A stretch of 64,000 bases of DNA from Leucobacter denitrificans (GTDB taxonomy: Bacteria; Actinomycetota; Actinomycetes; Actinomycetales; Microbacteriaceae): the NCBI RefSeq assembly GCF_014396385.1, contig NZ_CP060716.1, positions 124,001 to 188,000 of the forward strand. The letters are read 5' to 3'. Made by a program: the position numbers and the translations under genes. The notes beneath the pieces are model-generated. The model worked only from the letters and a program-made list of their open reading frames with translations, was not told where the DNA came from and made no database searches. Shown here piece by piece: positions 21,158 through 29,907 of the stretch (position 1 is the stretch's first letter; each line of letters starts with the position of its first letter).

Positions 21158-23083
21158 TTAGCCTACCGGCACTTCCCGCCGAGCAAGGCTCTCGCGCCGC
21201 GCACCCCGGTGCGCTCGGAGCGCTCGGAGCGCCGACAGAATGGCCACAAGGTCAACAATCTCTTGCAGCAGCGCTCCCACCACCGCCGGCAAATAGCCGA
21301 ATGCGGCGACGAGCATCAAACCGACTGAGATGATGATGCCCATCCAGATCGACTGCAGGGCGATCTGCACCGTGCGCCGCGAGACATAGGCCACATCTGC
21401 CACTCGCGCGATGTCGTTCGAGGTGATCACCGCCGCTGCTGACTCGCTCGCGACCGTTGCACCCCTGCCCGCCATCGCAACACCGACATCGGCGGCCGCC
21501 AGCACCGGGGCATCATTGATCCCATCGCCGACCATGAGTACGGGTCTCGGCCGCATCGCCTGCACAATCCGCACCTTGGTCTGGGGAGTGGTCTCAGCGT
21601 GCACCGTCTGAATGTCGACCGCGTGTGCGACAGACTCCGCGGTCGACGTGATATCACCGGTCACCATCGCGATCTCGGCTACGCCTGCTCGGCGAAGACG
21701 GGACACCGTGTCTGCAGACTGCTCACGAATCGGGTCGGACAAGATGATCACTCCGGCGAGCTCGTCACCGACCGATACGTAGACGGCCGTCTCCCCAGCT
21801 GAGAGTACGGGTCGATCGATCGGCCCGGTCACCTCTTCGATAAATGAGGGCTTGCCCACTCGCACCGAAGTGCCGTCTGCCAGGGAGGCGAGGACACCGT
21901 TTGTTGCCACCTCGTCGGCCGTCACCACTTCGGGAAGCTCAAGTTGCTGTGTGCGTGCCGATGCCACGATCGGATCGGCGAACACGTGCACGGAGTACTG
22001 CTCGGCGGCGGCCGCGAGCTGCAGCGTCTCGTCTACGGTGCGAGCAGCAGGGTGAATCTCGACGACGTCGGCTTTACCTTCGGTCAAGGTGCCGGTCTTG
22101 TCGAATGCGACTGCACGGACCCGGGCGAGCACCTCTAACACGCCACCGTCTTTGATGATGACGTTGAGCTTTGCCGCGGAACTCATCCCGCCCATAAACG
22201 CAACCGGGGTGGCGATGAGCAGCGGGCACGGCGTCGCCACGACGAGCACCTCGGCAAACCGCACCGGATCCCCGCTGAGAAACCACGCGAAGCCCGCAAT
22301 CAGCAATGACACAATGGTGAACGGCACCGCATAACGGTCGGCGAGTCGCACCATCGGTGCCCGGGAGTCCACGGCCTCCTCGACCAACCGTACGATCGAG
22401 GCGTAGTTCGAATCGGCTGCCACCTTCTGCGCGCGCATCGTGAAGCTCGTCGTGCTGTTGACCGTTCCAGAAAGCAGTGGGTCGCCCGCGTGGTAGTTCA
22501 CCGGGATCGGTTCACCGGTCACGGATGATTCATCAATCGTCGCGTGATCCGATAGGAGCACCCCGTCGACGGGGAGGATCTCTGAGGAGCGCACCAGCAG
22601 TTCGTCGCCGACTTTCACCTCTTCGATCGCGATGCGTTCGACCTCACCTGTTACCGGGTGAATTCGACCCGCGAATGCTGGGGCTCGGTTCAACAGTTGG
22701 TCGAGTTCTCGGCTCGCGCGGCGAGCGGCGAGGTCTTCGAGTGCTTCCCCTCCGGTGAGCATCAACGCGATGATGAGCCCCGCGACATATTCCTGTACGG
22801 CGAGTGTCGCGATCATGGCGATGACCGCAAGAATGTCGAGCCCCCAATGCCCGCGCATCAGATCTTTGAACATGTCGATCGCGGTGATCACGATCACGAT
22901 ACCGAGCACCAAGTATGCGGTGACCCCGAGAGCCATCTCTGCGCCGGTCAACCAGAGCATAACCCCGGTCGCCAAACCGACGAGCACGAACATCATGAGC
23001 TTGCGGGTGCGAAGAAATTCCCCCGTCGATGACATTGCGTGTGACGCTTCCGAGGTACGTGGGGCGATGGTCTGGGCTGGCAC
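21158..23083 (-). CDS. P1B-type heavy-metal ATPase with TPC motif
   Basis: Metal-exporting ATPase, 641 residues, without an N-terminal metal-binding domain. The membrane motif reads VVATPCPLLIATPVAF, which aligns TPC with the usual CPC. FDKTGTLTEGKADV and MVGDGINDAPVLAAADVGVAM are intact. The short N-terminus with four helices before the actuator domain (SSVTGEPIPV) recalls the CoaT/CtpD group of cobalt, nickel or iron exporters, but TPC is not the standard SPC of that group. Metal unknown. It starts 10 bases after the Crp/Fnr gene and is co-transcribed with it. Confidence 0.9.
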   Translation of the reverse strand: MPAQTIAPRTSEASHAMSSTGEFLRTRKLMMFVLVGLATGVMLWLTGAEMALGVTAYLVLGIVIVITAIDMFKDLMRGHWGLDILAVIAMIATLAVQEYVAGLIIALMLTGGEALEDLAARRASRELDQLLNRAPAFAGRIHPVTGEVERIAIEEVKVGDELLVRSSEILPVDGVLLSDHATIDESSVTGEPIPVNYHAGDPLLSGTVNSTTSFTMRAQKVAADSNYASIVRLVEEAVDSRAPMVRLADRYAVPFTIVSLLIAGFAWFLSGDPVRFAEVLVVATPCPLLIATPVAFMGGMSSAAKLNVIIKDGGVLEVLARVRAVAFDKTGTLTEGKADVVEIHPAARTVDETLQLAAAAEQYSVHVFADPIVASARTQQLELPEVVTADEVATNGVLASLADGTSVRVGKPSFIEEVTGPIDRPVLSAGETAVYVSVGDELAGVIILSDPIREQSADTVSRLRRAGVAEIAMVTGDITSTAESVAHAVDIQTVHAETTPQTKVRIVQAMRPRPVLMVGDGINDAPVLAAADVGVAMAGRGATVASESAAAVITSNDIARVADVAYVSRRTVQIALQSIWMGIIISVGLMLVAAFGYLPAVVGALLQEIVDLVAILSALRALRAHRGARRESLARREVPVG

Positions 23084-23093
23084 GGTGCTGTTC

Positions 23094-23822
23094 TCAGTCT
23101 CTCTTCGAGAGGGTTGAGAGCGCGGTGAGCGCGGTCACATCAGTGATCGTGATCCGCCCCTGTTCCTGTTGTGAGATCACCCCGGTGTCGGTGAGTTTGC
23201 GAAGTTGCCGACTGAGGGACTCTGGTGTCGTGGACAGGAGCGAAGCAATGTCCTTCTTTGCGAGCGGCAGCGTCACGTAGATAGCTCCTCGCGGCCCTGG
23301 CGTCGCAGGGAGCGAGAGCAGGTAATCGGCGAGACGAGAGCTCACGTTTCCCAAGATGACAGAAGCCAGCCGCGCCTCAGTATCATCCAAGCGCTGACTC
23401 ACTCCTTGCAGCATGCGCAGCCCGATGCTCGGATGCTTCTCGACGAGACGCCCGAGATCGGCATGACGGAACACGCACAGTTCGGTATGCACGAGCGCTT
23501 CTGCTGCGTGATCGGGTCTCGTGCCGGTGAGAAACGCGGATTCTCCGATGAAGTCGCCCGGACCGAGGACCCGGATCACCTGCTCGTGCCCAGCCGCACT
23601 TGTACGAGCGATCTTCACCTGACCGGTGTGCACCACCATCAACTGCGACATATCCGAGCCTGCTGTATACGCCTGCTCGACAGCGTCTAATCGGACGGTA
23701 CGTGCAAATCCCGCAACTTCCACTTGCTGCGCATGTGTGAGCCCTTGAAACAGTGGTACACGGGCCACGCAGAGATCATTTGCTGGATCAGCATCCACAT
23801 CGGTTGAAACAGCCAACGGCAT
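23094..23822 (-). CDS. Crp/Fnr-family transcriptional regulator
   Basis: Cyclic-nucleotide-binding-like domain (residues about 15-135; VPLFQGLTHAQQVEVAGFAR, GQVKIARTSAAGHEQVIRVL, GDFIGESAFLTG) followed by a winged helix (LPLAKKDIASLLSTTPESLS, with RQLRKLTDTGVI). The ATG at 23822 has AAGGGAAGG right upstream; the frame further upstream looks non-coding. An FNR-type four-cysteine cluster is absent, so oxygen sensing by Fe-S is unlikely. It sits in a metal-ATPase operon, and a Crp/Fnr-type palindrome lies before the copZ-like gene at 28349, its most likely target in this window. Confidence 0.9.
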   Translation of the reverse strand: MPLAVSTDVDADPANDLCVARVPLFQGLTHAQQVEVAGFARTVRLDAVEQAYTAGSDMSQLMVVHTGQVKIARTSAAGHEQVIRVLGPGDFIGESAFLTGTRPDHAAEALVHTELCVFRHADLGRLVEKHPSIGLRMLQGVSQRLDDTEARLASVILGNVSSRLADYLLSLPATPGPRGAIYVTLPLAKKDIASLLSTTPESLSRQLRKLTDTGVISQQEQGRITITDVTALTALSTLSKRD

Positions 23823-23875
23823 CCTTCCCTTCCCTTCCCTTCTAGTATGGCGACTCGTGGCACAACACACGCGCT

Positions 23876-24544
23876 TCAGCTGAAGCCAGGGGTGGCGCGT
23901 GCAGTGATGTACGCGTGTGGCGTCCGCGGGTTCGAGCGCTGCCCGATCACCTCGAACCCGGCGTGGGTGAGGGCTTCGACCATTTTGTTCATCGGCCACC
24001 GGTATGCGGCGGCGATCGGATGGTCGAATGCCTCTAGCCGCGGCCCCGCGAAAAAGGACATCAGCAGCGATCCGCCGTCACCCAGCCGAGTGCGCAGTGT
24101 TGCGAGCGCGTGTAGGAGCTCTTCTGAGCTCATGTGAATGGTCGAATACCAGGCGAGGATCCCGCCCCAGCGGGTCTCGCAACGGGCGAGATCTTCGATG
24201 GAATCGTGATGGAACACAACCGCGGGATGTCTGGCTCGGGCAATCGTGATGAGGCGATCCGATGGCTCGAGCCCTTCCACCGTGTGTCCGAGGCGTGCGA
24301 GGTGACCGGTCCAACGCCCGGTACCCGCGCCGACATCAAGAATGGGGCCATCGACTGCCGCGGCCCACGGCTCGATGACCGCACGGTCAGGGTCATCCGG
24401 TGAGATCTCGGCGCCGAGAATGCCCTCGATATCAACCTCAGGCGACCCGTATGCATCGGCCACCCGGTTTATTGAGGCCACAGGATCAGACGTCCGTGCT
24501 GCTGTGAATACGGCGTCCGTCGGTGCCTCAGGCCGCTGGGTCAT
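23876..24544 (-). CDS. Class I SAM-dependent methyltransferase
   Basis: Rossmann-fold methyltransferase, 222 residues. Motif I is PILDVGAGTGRWTGHLARLG, with the acidic post-I loop VEGLEPSDRLITIAR and a motif IV-like GGILAWYSTIHMSSEEL. Substrate unknown; the family includes small-molecule and metalloid methylases. Its ATG overlaps the stop of the upstream oxidoreductase by four bases, so the two are coupled. It lacks the cysteines expected for an ArsM arsenite methylase. Confidence 0.85.
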   Translation of the reverse strand: MTQRPEAPTDAVFTAARTSDPVASINRVADAYGSPEVDIEGILGAEISPDDPDRAVIEPWAAAVDGPILDVGAGTGRWTGHLARLGHTVEGLEPSDRLITIARARHPAVVFHHDSIEDLARCETRWGGILAWYSTIHMSSEELLHALATLRTRLGDGGSLLMSFFAGPRLEAFDHPIAAAYRWPMNKMVEALTHAGFEVIGQRSNPRTPHAYITARATPGFS

Positions 24545-25446
24545 GGTTCGATGATCACTTTGCCGGCAGTGTGCCCAGCCTCCACCATGGCGACGGCCTC
24601 CGCAGCCCGATCGAGACTGTACCGGTCCGTCACCTGCGGGTCGACGAGACCGTACTGGGCGACGCCGGTGACCTTCTCGAGCCCTTCACGCGTGCGCACC
24701 ACCGCTACGCCACCGAGTTGCTGCACGGTGGTCGGGTCTGCGGTACTGATGATGACGCTCGGGTTTTTGGCGACGACCGCGAGATCACGAAGCGCCTGCC
24801 CACCGACCAGGTCGATGAGCACATCAACACCCTCCGGCGCGATGGCACGCACCCGGTCAGCCGCACCCTCCCCGGAGGCAACGAACGTCGCACCGGTCGA
24901 CTCCACCAGTTCCTGCTTCGCTGCACTGGCCACACCGATGACCGTGAACTTGTGCACATTGCCGATCTGCGCCGCCATCAGCCCGACCCCACCTCCGGCG
25001 CCAAGAATCAGCATCGTCTGACCAGGTTCCAGCTCGATCTGATGCGTCACGTCATACGCAGTCGCCCCTGCGACAGGCAGTGCTGCAGCGTCAGCAAAGG
25101 AAAGCTCTTCGGGCTTCTGGACAGTTTGTGCCGCATCCAACACCGTGTGCTTCGCGAACGTTCCCTGTCCTTTGGCCGCGAGGCCGAGCACCATGTCACC
25201 GACAGCGAAGTTCTCGACCTCTGCGCCTACGGCGGTGACGACACCGGAGGCCTCTCGGCCCATCGGTGCGGGAAGCGGCCAGTGGGAGTCCGTCTGCCCC
25301 GCACGGATCTTCCAGTCAGCAGGGTTCACCCCGGCCGCTTTCACTTCGATCGCGAGCTCTCCAGGCCCAGGCGCCGGAGCGGGGCGTTCAACGAGTTCCT
25401 GCGTCTCGGGGCCGCCATAGGCGGCGAAGACCAGCGCTTTCGACAT
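24541..25446 (-). CDS. NADP-dependent quinone-oxidoreductase-type dehydrogenase (MDR family, zinc-free)
   Basis: Medium-chain reductase, 301 residues. GroES-like N-terminus (PAPAPGPGELAIEVKAAGVN, PADWKIRAG), nucleotide loop ILGAGGGVGLMAAQIG, and a C-terminus typical of the zinc-independent quinone reductase subgroup (AGHTAGKVIIE). GAGGAGAA precedes the ATG. Probable role is reduction of a quinone or enone in stress defence (inference). It lies 35 bases after the cupin gene and overlaps the methyltransferase. Confidence 0.88.
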   Translation of the reverse strand: MSKALVFAAYGGPETQELVERPAPAPGPGELAIEVKAAGVNPADWKIRAGQTDSHWPLPAPMGREASGVVTAVGAEVENFAVGDMVLGLAAKGQGTFAKHTVLDAAQTVQKPEELSFADAAALPVAGATAYDVTHQIELEPGQTMLILGAGGGVGLMAAQIGNVHKFTVIGVASAAKQELVESTGATFVASGEGAADRVRAIAPEGVDVLIDLVGGQALRDLAVVAKNPSVIISTADPTTVQQLGGVAVVRTREGLEKVTGVAQYGLVDPQVTDRYSLDRAAEAVAMVEAGHTAGKVIIEP

Positions 25447-25481
25447 TATTGACTTCTCCTCATTCTCCAGGTGAGTGACAC

Positions 25482-25913
25482 TTACGTGGTTGCCTGTGGT
25501 GGAGCGTCTTCACCCGAAGCCTCTGCCGCATCAGCGAGTTCCTTCGTGGCATACTCCGCGTCAATTGCGTGCTCCGGAGGTGAATAGACGGTGTAGAGCA
25601 CCAAAGGCTCATCGCCAGTGTTGCGGAAGTTGTGGCGAGTACCGGCCGGGACAGCGCACAGGTCGCCAGCATCAACGGTGTGCGTCTCGCCGTCAAGGTC
25701 GGCCTCTCCGCTGCCCGACACAAAACTCAGCAACTGGTCGGTGGTGTCATGCACCTCGTCGCCGACCTCCCCGCCCACCGGAATCGTCATCGCAACGAGT
25801 TGGGAATGCTTTCCCGTCCAGAGCACCTGACGAAAATTCATGTTTGCTTTCGCGACCTCGTCGATGATGAAGTGCGTCGCCTTCTCGCCGACGCTGAACT
25901 GGTTCTCACTCAT
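25482..25913 (-). CDS. Cupin-domain protein
   Basis: Small beta-barrel protein, 143 residues. The metal-site motifs are partly visible: GDEVHDTTDQLLSFVSGSGE (one His, with the next positions changed) and GDLCAVPAGTRHNFRNTGDEP with a His. AAGGA lies six bases before the ATG. Substrate or ligand unknown. It stands between the CPG ATPase and the oxidoreductase genes, 15 bases downstream of the former, and is probably in the same transcript. Confidence 0.82.
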   Translation of the reverse strand: MSENQFSVGEKATHFIIDEVAKANMNFRQVLWTGKHSQLVAMTIPVGGEVGDEVHDTTDQLLSFVSGSGEADLDGETHTVDAGDLCAVPAGTRHNFRNTGDEPLVLYTVYSPPEHAIDAEYATKELADAAEASGEDAPPQATT

Positions 25914-25928
25914 GTGTGTGGTCCTTGC

Positions 25929-27968
25929 TCAAGATGGAAGTTCGGATGAACTCTGGGCCGTGGCTGGTTCGACCGGGCGGCCTGTTTCATGTGCGGCTCG
26001 GGCGCGTTCACTCCTCGACAACGCAGTGGCTCCTTGGGTGTTGCGCAGCAGGCGCATCGCGTTGAGGATTACGATGAGCACCGATCCCTCGTGCACGAGC
26101 ATGCCGATAGCCATCGTGACACCCCCTGCGAAGACCCCGACGAGCAGCACGACAACGGTGATGAGCGCGATCCAGATGTTCTGGCGCATGACGTTCACGG
26201 TGCGTTTGGCGAGGCCAATTGCTTCGGGCAGTTTCAAGAGGTTGTCGCCCATCAGGGCAATGTCTGCCGTCTCCACGGCCACCGCTGAGCCCGCTGCACC
26301 CATGGCAACACCAATGTCGGCGGTCGCGAGGGCCGGGGCGTCGTTCACGCCGTCGCCCACCATCGCGACCGTGTGCCCCTCGCGCTGCAAACGCGCGACA
26401 GCGTCGAGCTTGTCCTCGGGTAGCAACGAAGCATGGATCTCATCGATACCGACCGCCTCACCGATGGCTTCGGCGACAAGGCGCGTATCTCCGGTGAGCA
26501 TCACCACCTTCCGCACCCCGCCAGCGTGCAAGCGCCTGATCATCTCGGGGGCATCCTCGCGGATCGTATCTGCGACACCGATTACGCCAAGCACGCTCTC
26601 ATCGACCGCGACAATCATGGGGGTCTTGCCTGCCGCCGCCAGTTTGTTCGCAGCCACAGCCGCCCCCGCGTCGTTCACGATCCCGTACTGTTCGAGCAGC
26701 GGCACGTTACCGATGAGTACCCGCTTGCCGTGAGCGTCGGCCACGATCCCCTTGCCCACGACCGGTGTGACCGATCCCGGAAGATCCTCGGGGGCCACTC
26801 CTTCTTCTCGTGCGGTGTCGAGGATCGGGCGGGCAAGTGGGTGCTCGGACCCTGCTTCTGCGGCGGCTGCCCAGCGAAGCACCTCGCGCCGATCCGCTTC
26901 AGGATTGAGCACAACGATGTCGGTGAGTACCGGGCGGCCCTCGGTGAGAGTCCCCGTCTTATCGACTGCGACGGCCGAGATCTTGGCCGAGGTTTCGAGG
27001 TACTCGCCGCCCTTGATGAGAATCCCGTTGCGGGCCGAGCGGCCGATTCCCGCTACGATCGCCACGGGAATCGAGATGACGAGCGCGCCCGGGCAACCGA
27101 TCACGAGCAACGTGAGGCCGAGCACTACGTCACCAGAGATGAGGCCCGCCGCAAGCGCGAGTACCATCACCGCGGGCGTGTACCACTCCGAGAATCGGTC
27201 GATGAATGCCTGCGTTTTCGCTTTCGCATCCTGCGCTTCTTCGACACGGTGAATGATGCGCGCGAGCGTCGTGTCGGCTCCGATGCCGGTCGCCATGACC
27301 TGTAGGAATCCGCCCCGCGAGATCGTGCCTGCAAACACGTGATCTGACTTCGTCTTTTCGACCGGGATCGACTCACCCGTGATCGATGCCTCGTCGATCG
27401 CTCCGGTGCCTGACACGACCTGCCCGTCGACGGGAACTTTCGCTCCGTTTTTTACGAGCACGATCTCGCCCATGTGCACCTGATGTGCGGCGATCTCGAC
27501 CTGCTCACCGTCGCGCATCACGACTGCAACGTCGGGGGCCACTGCGACCAACTCAGCGAGCGCTGCACGGGTCTTGTTCATCGTGCCGGCTTCGAGTGCG
27601 TGACCGATCGCGAAGAGGAACGTCACGGCGGCAGCTTCCCAGAAGTTGCCGATGAGTGTCGCGCCGATCGCTGCAATCGATACGAGCAGGTCGATACTGA
27701 TGAACTTTACGAGCAGTGCCCGGACGGCCTTCACGACGATTCCGTACCCCGCGACAATTGCTGCGGCGAGCATGAACGCGTTCGCAAGGGTAAACACATG
27801 ACCAGAACCGTGGGCGTGTTCGCCAGCGTCGATCCACCAATGCGGACCGACCGTGACGTTCCAGCTGCCGCCGAAGAGCTTTTCGACGCCGAACGACACG
27901 AGAATGAGGAGGCCCGAGACAACGGGAATGAACCAGTTGCCATACCGCCACTTACGGAACGCGTTCAC
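25929..27968 (-). CDS. P1B-type heavy-metal ATPase with CPG motif
   Basis: Metal ATPase, 679 residues. Membrane motif VIGCPGALVISIPVA has CPG where ZntA/CadA have CPC. VDKTGTLTEGRPVL, SEHPLARPIL and MVGDGVNDAPALATADIGVAMG are intact, so it should be active. There is no fused HMA domain, but the next gene upstream encodes a separate CxxC chaperone. The N-terminus holds a histidine-containing periplasmic loop (GPHWWIDAGEHAHGSGH). Metal unknown; the ZntA-like actuator and CPG motif point to zinc, cadmium or lead as guesses. The start is GTG with GGCGG upstream. Confidence 0.9.
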   Translation of the reverse strand: MNAFRKWRYGNWFIPVVSGLLILVSFGVEKLFGGSWNVTVGPHWWIDAGEHAHGSGHVFTLANAFMLAAAIVAGYGIVVKAVRALLVKFISIDLLVSIAAIGATLIGNFWEAAAVTFLFAIGHALEAGTMNKTRAALAELVAVAPDVAVVMRDGEQVEIAAHQVHMGEIVLVKNGAKVPVDGQVVSGTGAIDEASITGESIPVEKTKSDHVFAGTISRGGFLQVMATGIGADTTLARIIHRVEEAQDAKAKTQAFIDRFSEWYTPAVMVLALAAGLISGDVVLGLTLLVIGCPGALVISIPVAIVAGIGRSARNGILIKGGEYLETSAKISAVAVDKTGTLTEGRPVLTDIVVLNPEADRREVLRWAAAAEAGSEHPLARPILDTAREEGVAPEDLPGSVTPVVGKGIVADAHGKRVLIGNVPLLEQYGIVNDAGAAVAANKLAAAGKTPMIVAVDESVLGVIGVADTIREDAPEMIRRLHAGGVRKVVMLTGDTRLVAEAIGEAVGIDEIHASLLPEDKLDAVARLQREGHTVAMVGDGVNDAPALATADIGVAMGAAGSAVAVETADIALMGDNLLKLPEAIGLAKRTVNVMRQNIWIALITVVVLLVGVFAGGVTMAIGMLVHEGSVLIVILNAMRLLRNTQGATALSRSERARAAHETGRPVEPATAQSSSELPS

Positions 27969-28019
27969 GAATGTGCCGCCTTTCGAATTGGTGAACTTAG
28001 TGCGTGAGGAGCCGTTTGG

Positions 28020-28256
28020 CTAGAACGCGGAGGCCTTCGACTTATAGCCGGCCTTATCGACAGCAGCAATGAGATCGTCGACGGAACTTCTTGTCTCATC
28101 GTGGTCGATCTCAACGCGACCCGAGGCGAAGTGCACCGTCACGTTCTCGACGCCATCGAGCTTGCCGACCTGCTTCTCGATCTTGGTCACGCACGACGGG
28201 CACGAGAAACCCTCGGCGCGCAGCAGAGTGTGGGTGGTGTCAGTAGCGTTCGCCAT
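28020..28256 (-). CDS. CopZ-like heavy-metal-associated (HMA) chaperone
   Basis: Free ferredoxin-fold metallochaperone, 78 residues. The metal loop is GFSCPSCVTKIEKQV (C19, C22) and VTVHFASGRVEIDHDETRSS follows the fold. AAAGGA lies six bases before the ATG. First gene of the cluster reading into the CPG ATPase 51 bases on. An FNR-type palindrome and a -10-like TAGTCT lie upstream at 28362-28321. Copper is usual for this family, though zinc is possible with a CPG partner. Confidence 0.92.
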   Translation of the reverse strand: MANATDTTHTLLRAEGFSCPSCVTKIEKQVGKLDGVENVTVHFASGRVEIDHDETRSSVDDLIAAVDKAGYKSKASAF

Positions 28257-28320
28257 GATGAGTCCTTTCGCTTCACCCCGAAACGGGGATCGACCAGGAG
28301 GTTCCTGGCCTTCACGACCC

Positions 28321-28363
28321 AGACTATTGTGTTGACAGAGCCTCAGCCTTGACCTAGATCAAG
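28321..28363 (-). promoter_or_regulatory. Crp/Fnr-type box and -10 of the copZ-like/CPG ATPase operon
   Basis: CTTGACCTAGATCAAG at 28348-28363 is a near-perfect palindrome close to the FNR consensus TTGAT-N4-ATCAA. On the minus strand a TAGTCT hexamer lies at 28326-28321. If transcription starts about seven bases after it, the box centre (28355.5) falls near -41.5, the class II activator position. The likely binder is the Crp/Fnr protein at 23094-23822. Confidence 0.65.
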
Positions 28364-28442
28364 TCGTGTTCGGAGCTCCTCTCTGTGGCTCACCAGCTAC
28401 TTGGGTGCTGTGAGTCGCTTCTTGGTTGATATGCTGGGCGCC

Positions 28443-28639
28443 ATGAAGGTCTACAAGACCGAACTGATCCGTCAGCAAGGCCCTGGCGGACGGTCGAGCA
28501 GGTCGAGCTTGCGACCCTCGAATACGTGTGGTGGTGGAACCATGAGCGGCTCCACGGGGAACTCGATATGCGTACTCCGATCGAGGTCGAACAGGCGTAC
28601 TACGTTGAAACCGAGACGCTTCTGTCACCGACCGGCTGA
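28443..28639 (+). pseudogene. IS3-family transposase C-terminal remnant
   Basis: Reads KVYKTELIRQQGP, then after a one-base deletion in a C run near 28484, WRTVEQVELATLEYVWWWNH, ERLHGELDMRTPIEVEQAYY and a stop. This is the end of an IS3-group DDE integrase. The rest of the element is missing and the frame is broken. A strong stem-loop and HTH cassette copy 2 follow directly. Confidence 0.85.
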
Positions 28640-28647
28640 CAGGGAAA

Positions 28648-28688
28648 TAGCCCCTGACTCAGGCAACTAAACACCTGATCAGAGGCTA
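28648..28688 (+). terminator. Terminator-like stem-loop before HTH cassette copy 2
   Basis: TAGCCCCTGA pairs with TCAGAGGCTA (one C-A mismatch) and the inner TCAGG with CCTGA, about 14 pairs around a 10-base loop. CTTTCTCTCA follows. It lies just after the IS3 remnant stop and 10 bases before the invariant GGGTCCCTGCGTAGA at 28699. Confidence 0.7.
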
Positions 28689-28698
28689 CTTTCTCTCA

Positions 28699-29145
28699 GG
28701 GTCCCTGCGTAGAGAGTTCTCAAACCCCACTCCGAGACTAACGTCGTTGATTTCTCGCTGGAAACGTGGGGTGTACCGGGTATCGGAGCGGGTCGATGGC
28801 GCACCGATTCACGACGTTCGAGGGCCTGTCGTCAGGAGGATTGGGAAACCTCAAACCTTTCTCACTCCCGCTGAAGTTGATCGCCTGGTCGATGATTACC
28901 TCACTGGTTTCAGCGTCGGATACCTAGCTCAAAAGTATGGTGTGCACCGCGCGACAGTTTCGAAGCACCTTACCCGCAACAACGTCGTGCGCCGCCAGCA
29001 CGGGCTCACGACCGAAGAGGCTGCAGAGGCATTGAAGCTGTATGGTGGCGGAATCTCGATGCGCGCGATCGCCCGCACGCTCGGTGTCGGCCGCAAGCAA
29101 GTGCGTGTGACACTGATGGCCGCAGGCTCACTGACGAGCCGATGA
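28699..29145 (+). CDS. HTH cassette copy 2 (double helix-turn-helix protein)
   Basis: Complete-looking copy. From the invariant 15-mer the frame reads GSLRREFSNPTPRLTSLISR, then WKRGVYRVSER, a variable stretch, and RRIGKPQTFLTPAEVDRLVD. Two helix-turn-helix units follow (VGYLAQKYGVHRATVSKHL and MRAIARTLGVGRKQVRVTL). TTG at 28747 is the only plausible in-frame start and has no ribosome site. An AGGAGG at 28834-28839 encodes Arg-Arg inside the frame. Resolvase-type HTH is the nearest fold; no catalytic domain is present. It may be a regulator, or the DNA-binding tail of a lost recombinase. See copies at 17355 and 31491. Confidence 0.65.
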   Translation, partial: GSLRREFSNPTPRLTSLISRWKRGVYRVSERVDGAPIHDVRGPVVRRIGKPQTFLTPAEVDRLVDDYLTGFSVGYLAQKYGVHRATVSKHLTRNNVVRRQHGLTTEEAAEALKLYGGGISMRAIARTLGVGRKQVRVTLMAAGSLTSR

Positions 29146-29448
29146 TCTCGCGGGTTGTATCGAAGCAACTTCGAATGTCGGTACTGAGCCGTAGGATTGC
29201 GAACTAGGTGCCATTGAGAGAAATAGCTATGAGTTTTGATTCACCTATGCGAACCTAAGGACCGGGTACACCTGCCCCGGATAGAGAAAATCCCCGCAAG
29301 AGAAATCACTGGCCAATTGGCGCTTCATCGCCCCACTGGGACTCCTCATCACGCTCGCGGGCGGTGCTCTTCTCCTGTCCCAACACACACGCGCCTGAAC
29401 ACGTAAGGACCACCGGAGTGAGAGAGGTCCGCTGAGGTGTTGAGCATT
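29146..29448. other. Gene-free stretch with a possible membrane-helix remnant
   Basis: No complete gene. On the plus strand an untitled frame without a start codon (about 29288-29397) ends SLANWRFIAPLGLLITLAGG then ALLLSQHTRA and a stop, a single C-terminal membrane helix. It could be a decayed gene tail. Nothing else is recognised. Confidence 0.3.
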
Positions 29449-29907
29449 TTATTGTTCGAGTCGGATTTGGGCGATGACCTCACCGTACTCGGTCTCACCG
29501 ATGGGTTCAAACCCGACAGCACGGAAGAATCGCTCCGGCCCGGCCTCCCCAGCTTCGTACATGACATTCACGTAGTCGAATCCTCGGCGATGAGCCTCGT
29601 CAAGTAGATGCTGTATCGCGAACCGTCCAATTCCTCGGGCTTGGTCATCGGCTTCAACATTGATCCGCCAAAGCACTGAACGGAACTCCTCGCGCACTGC
29701 TTCCGGGTCGAAGTTCGCGCTAATGAACGCGACCACTCGATCATCTTCGAGTACGACACGCTGCCAAAAGGTTCTGGGGTCGGCAACGGCGCTCGCGAGC
29801 CCGTAACTGACTGGGGCGAGGAACTCTTCTTGCCCTTCCTTGAGGAGCATCTGGTTAACTGCGAGGATCGTTGCGGGAGAAAGTTCCTCGATTCTCAGGT
29901 TCATCAT
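29449..29907 (-). CDS. GNAT-family N-acetyltransferase
   Basis: Acetyl-CoA-dependent acetyltransferase, 152 residues. The acetyl-CoA loop is VEADDQARGIGRFAIQHLLD (R/Q-x-x-G-x-G/R pattern), followed by EAHRRGFDYVNVMYEAGEAG and FFRAVGFEPIGETEYGEV. AGGAGG lies five bases before the ATG. The start codon overlaps the stop of the 60-residue gene upstream (ATGA), which in turn overlaps the HspR-like gene, so it is in a regulator-led three-gene operon. Substrate unknown. Confidence 0.85.
   Translation of the reverse strand: MMNLRIEELSPATILAVNQMLLKEGQEEFLAPVSYGLASAVADPRTFWQRVVLEDDRVVAFISANFDPEAVREEFRSVLWRINVEADDQARGIGRFAIQHLLDEAHRRGFDYVNVMYEAGEAGPERFFRAVGFEPIGETEYGEVIAQIRLEQ

Noticed and set aside
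26433..27305. 290-codon plus-strand frame inside the CPG ATPase gene
   Set aside because: Antisense shadow of a conserved ATPase core.
28834..28839. AGGAGG inside the HTH cassettes as a Shine-Dalgarno for a shorter protein
   Set aside because: It encodes two arginines in the conserved frame, and the codon after it is ATT in two copies and AAT in the third, so there is no common start.
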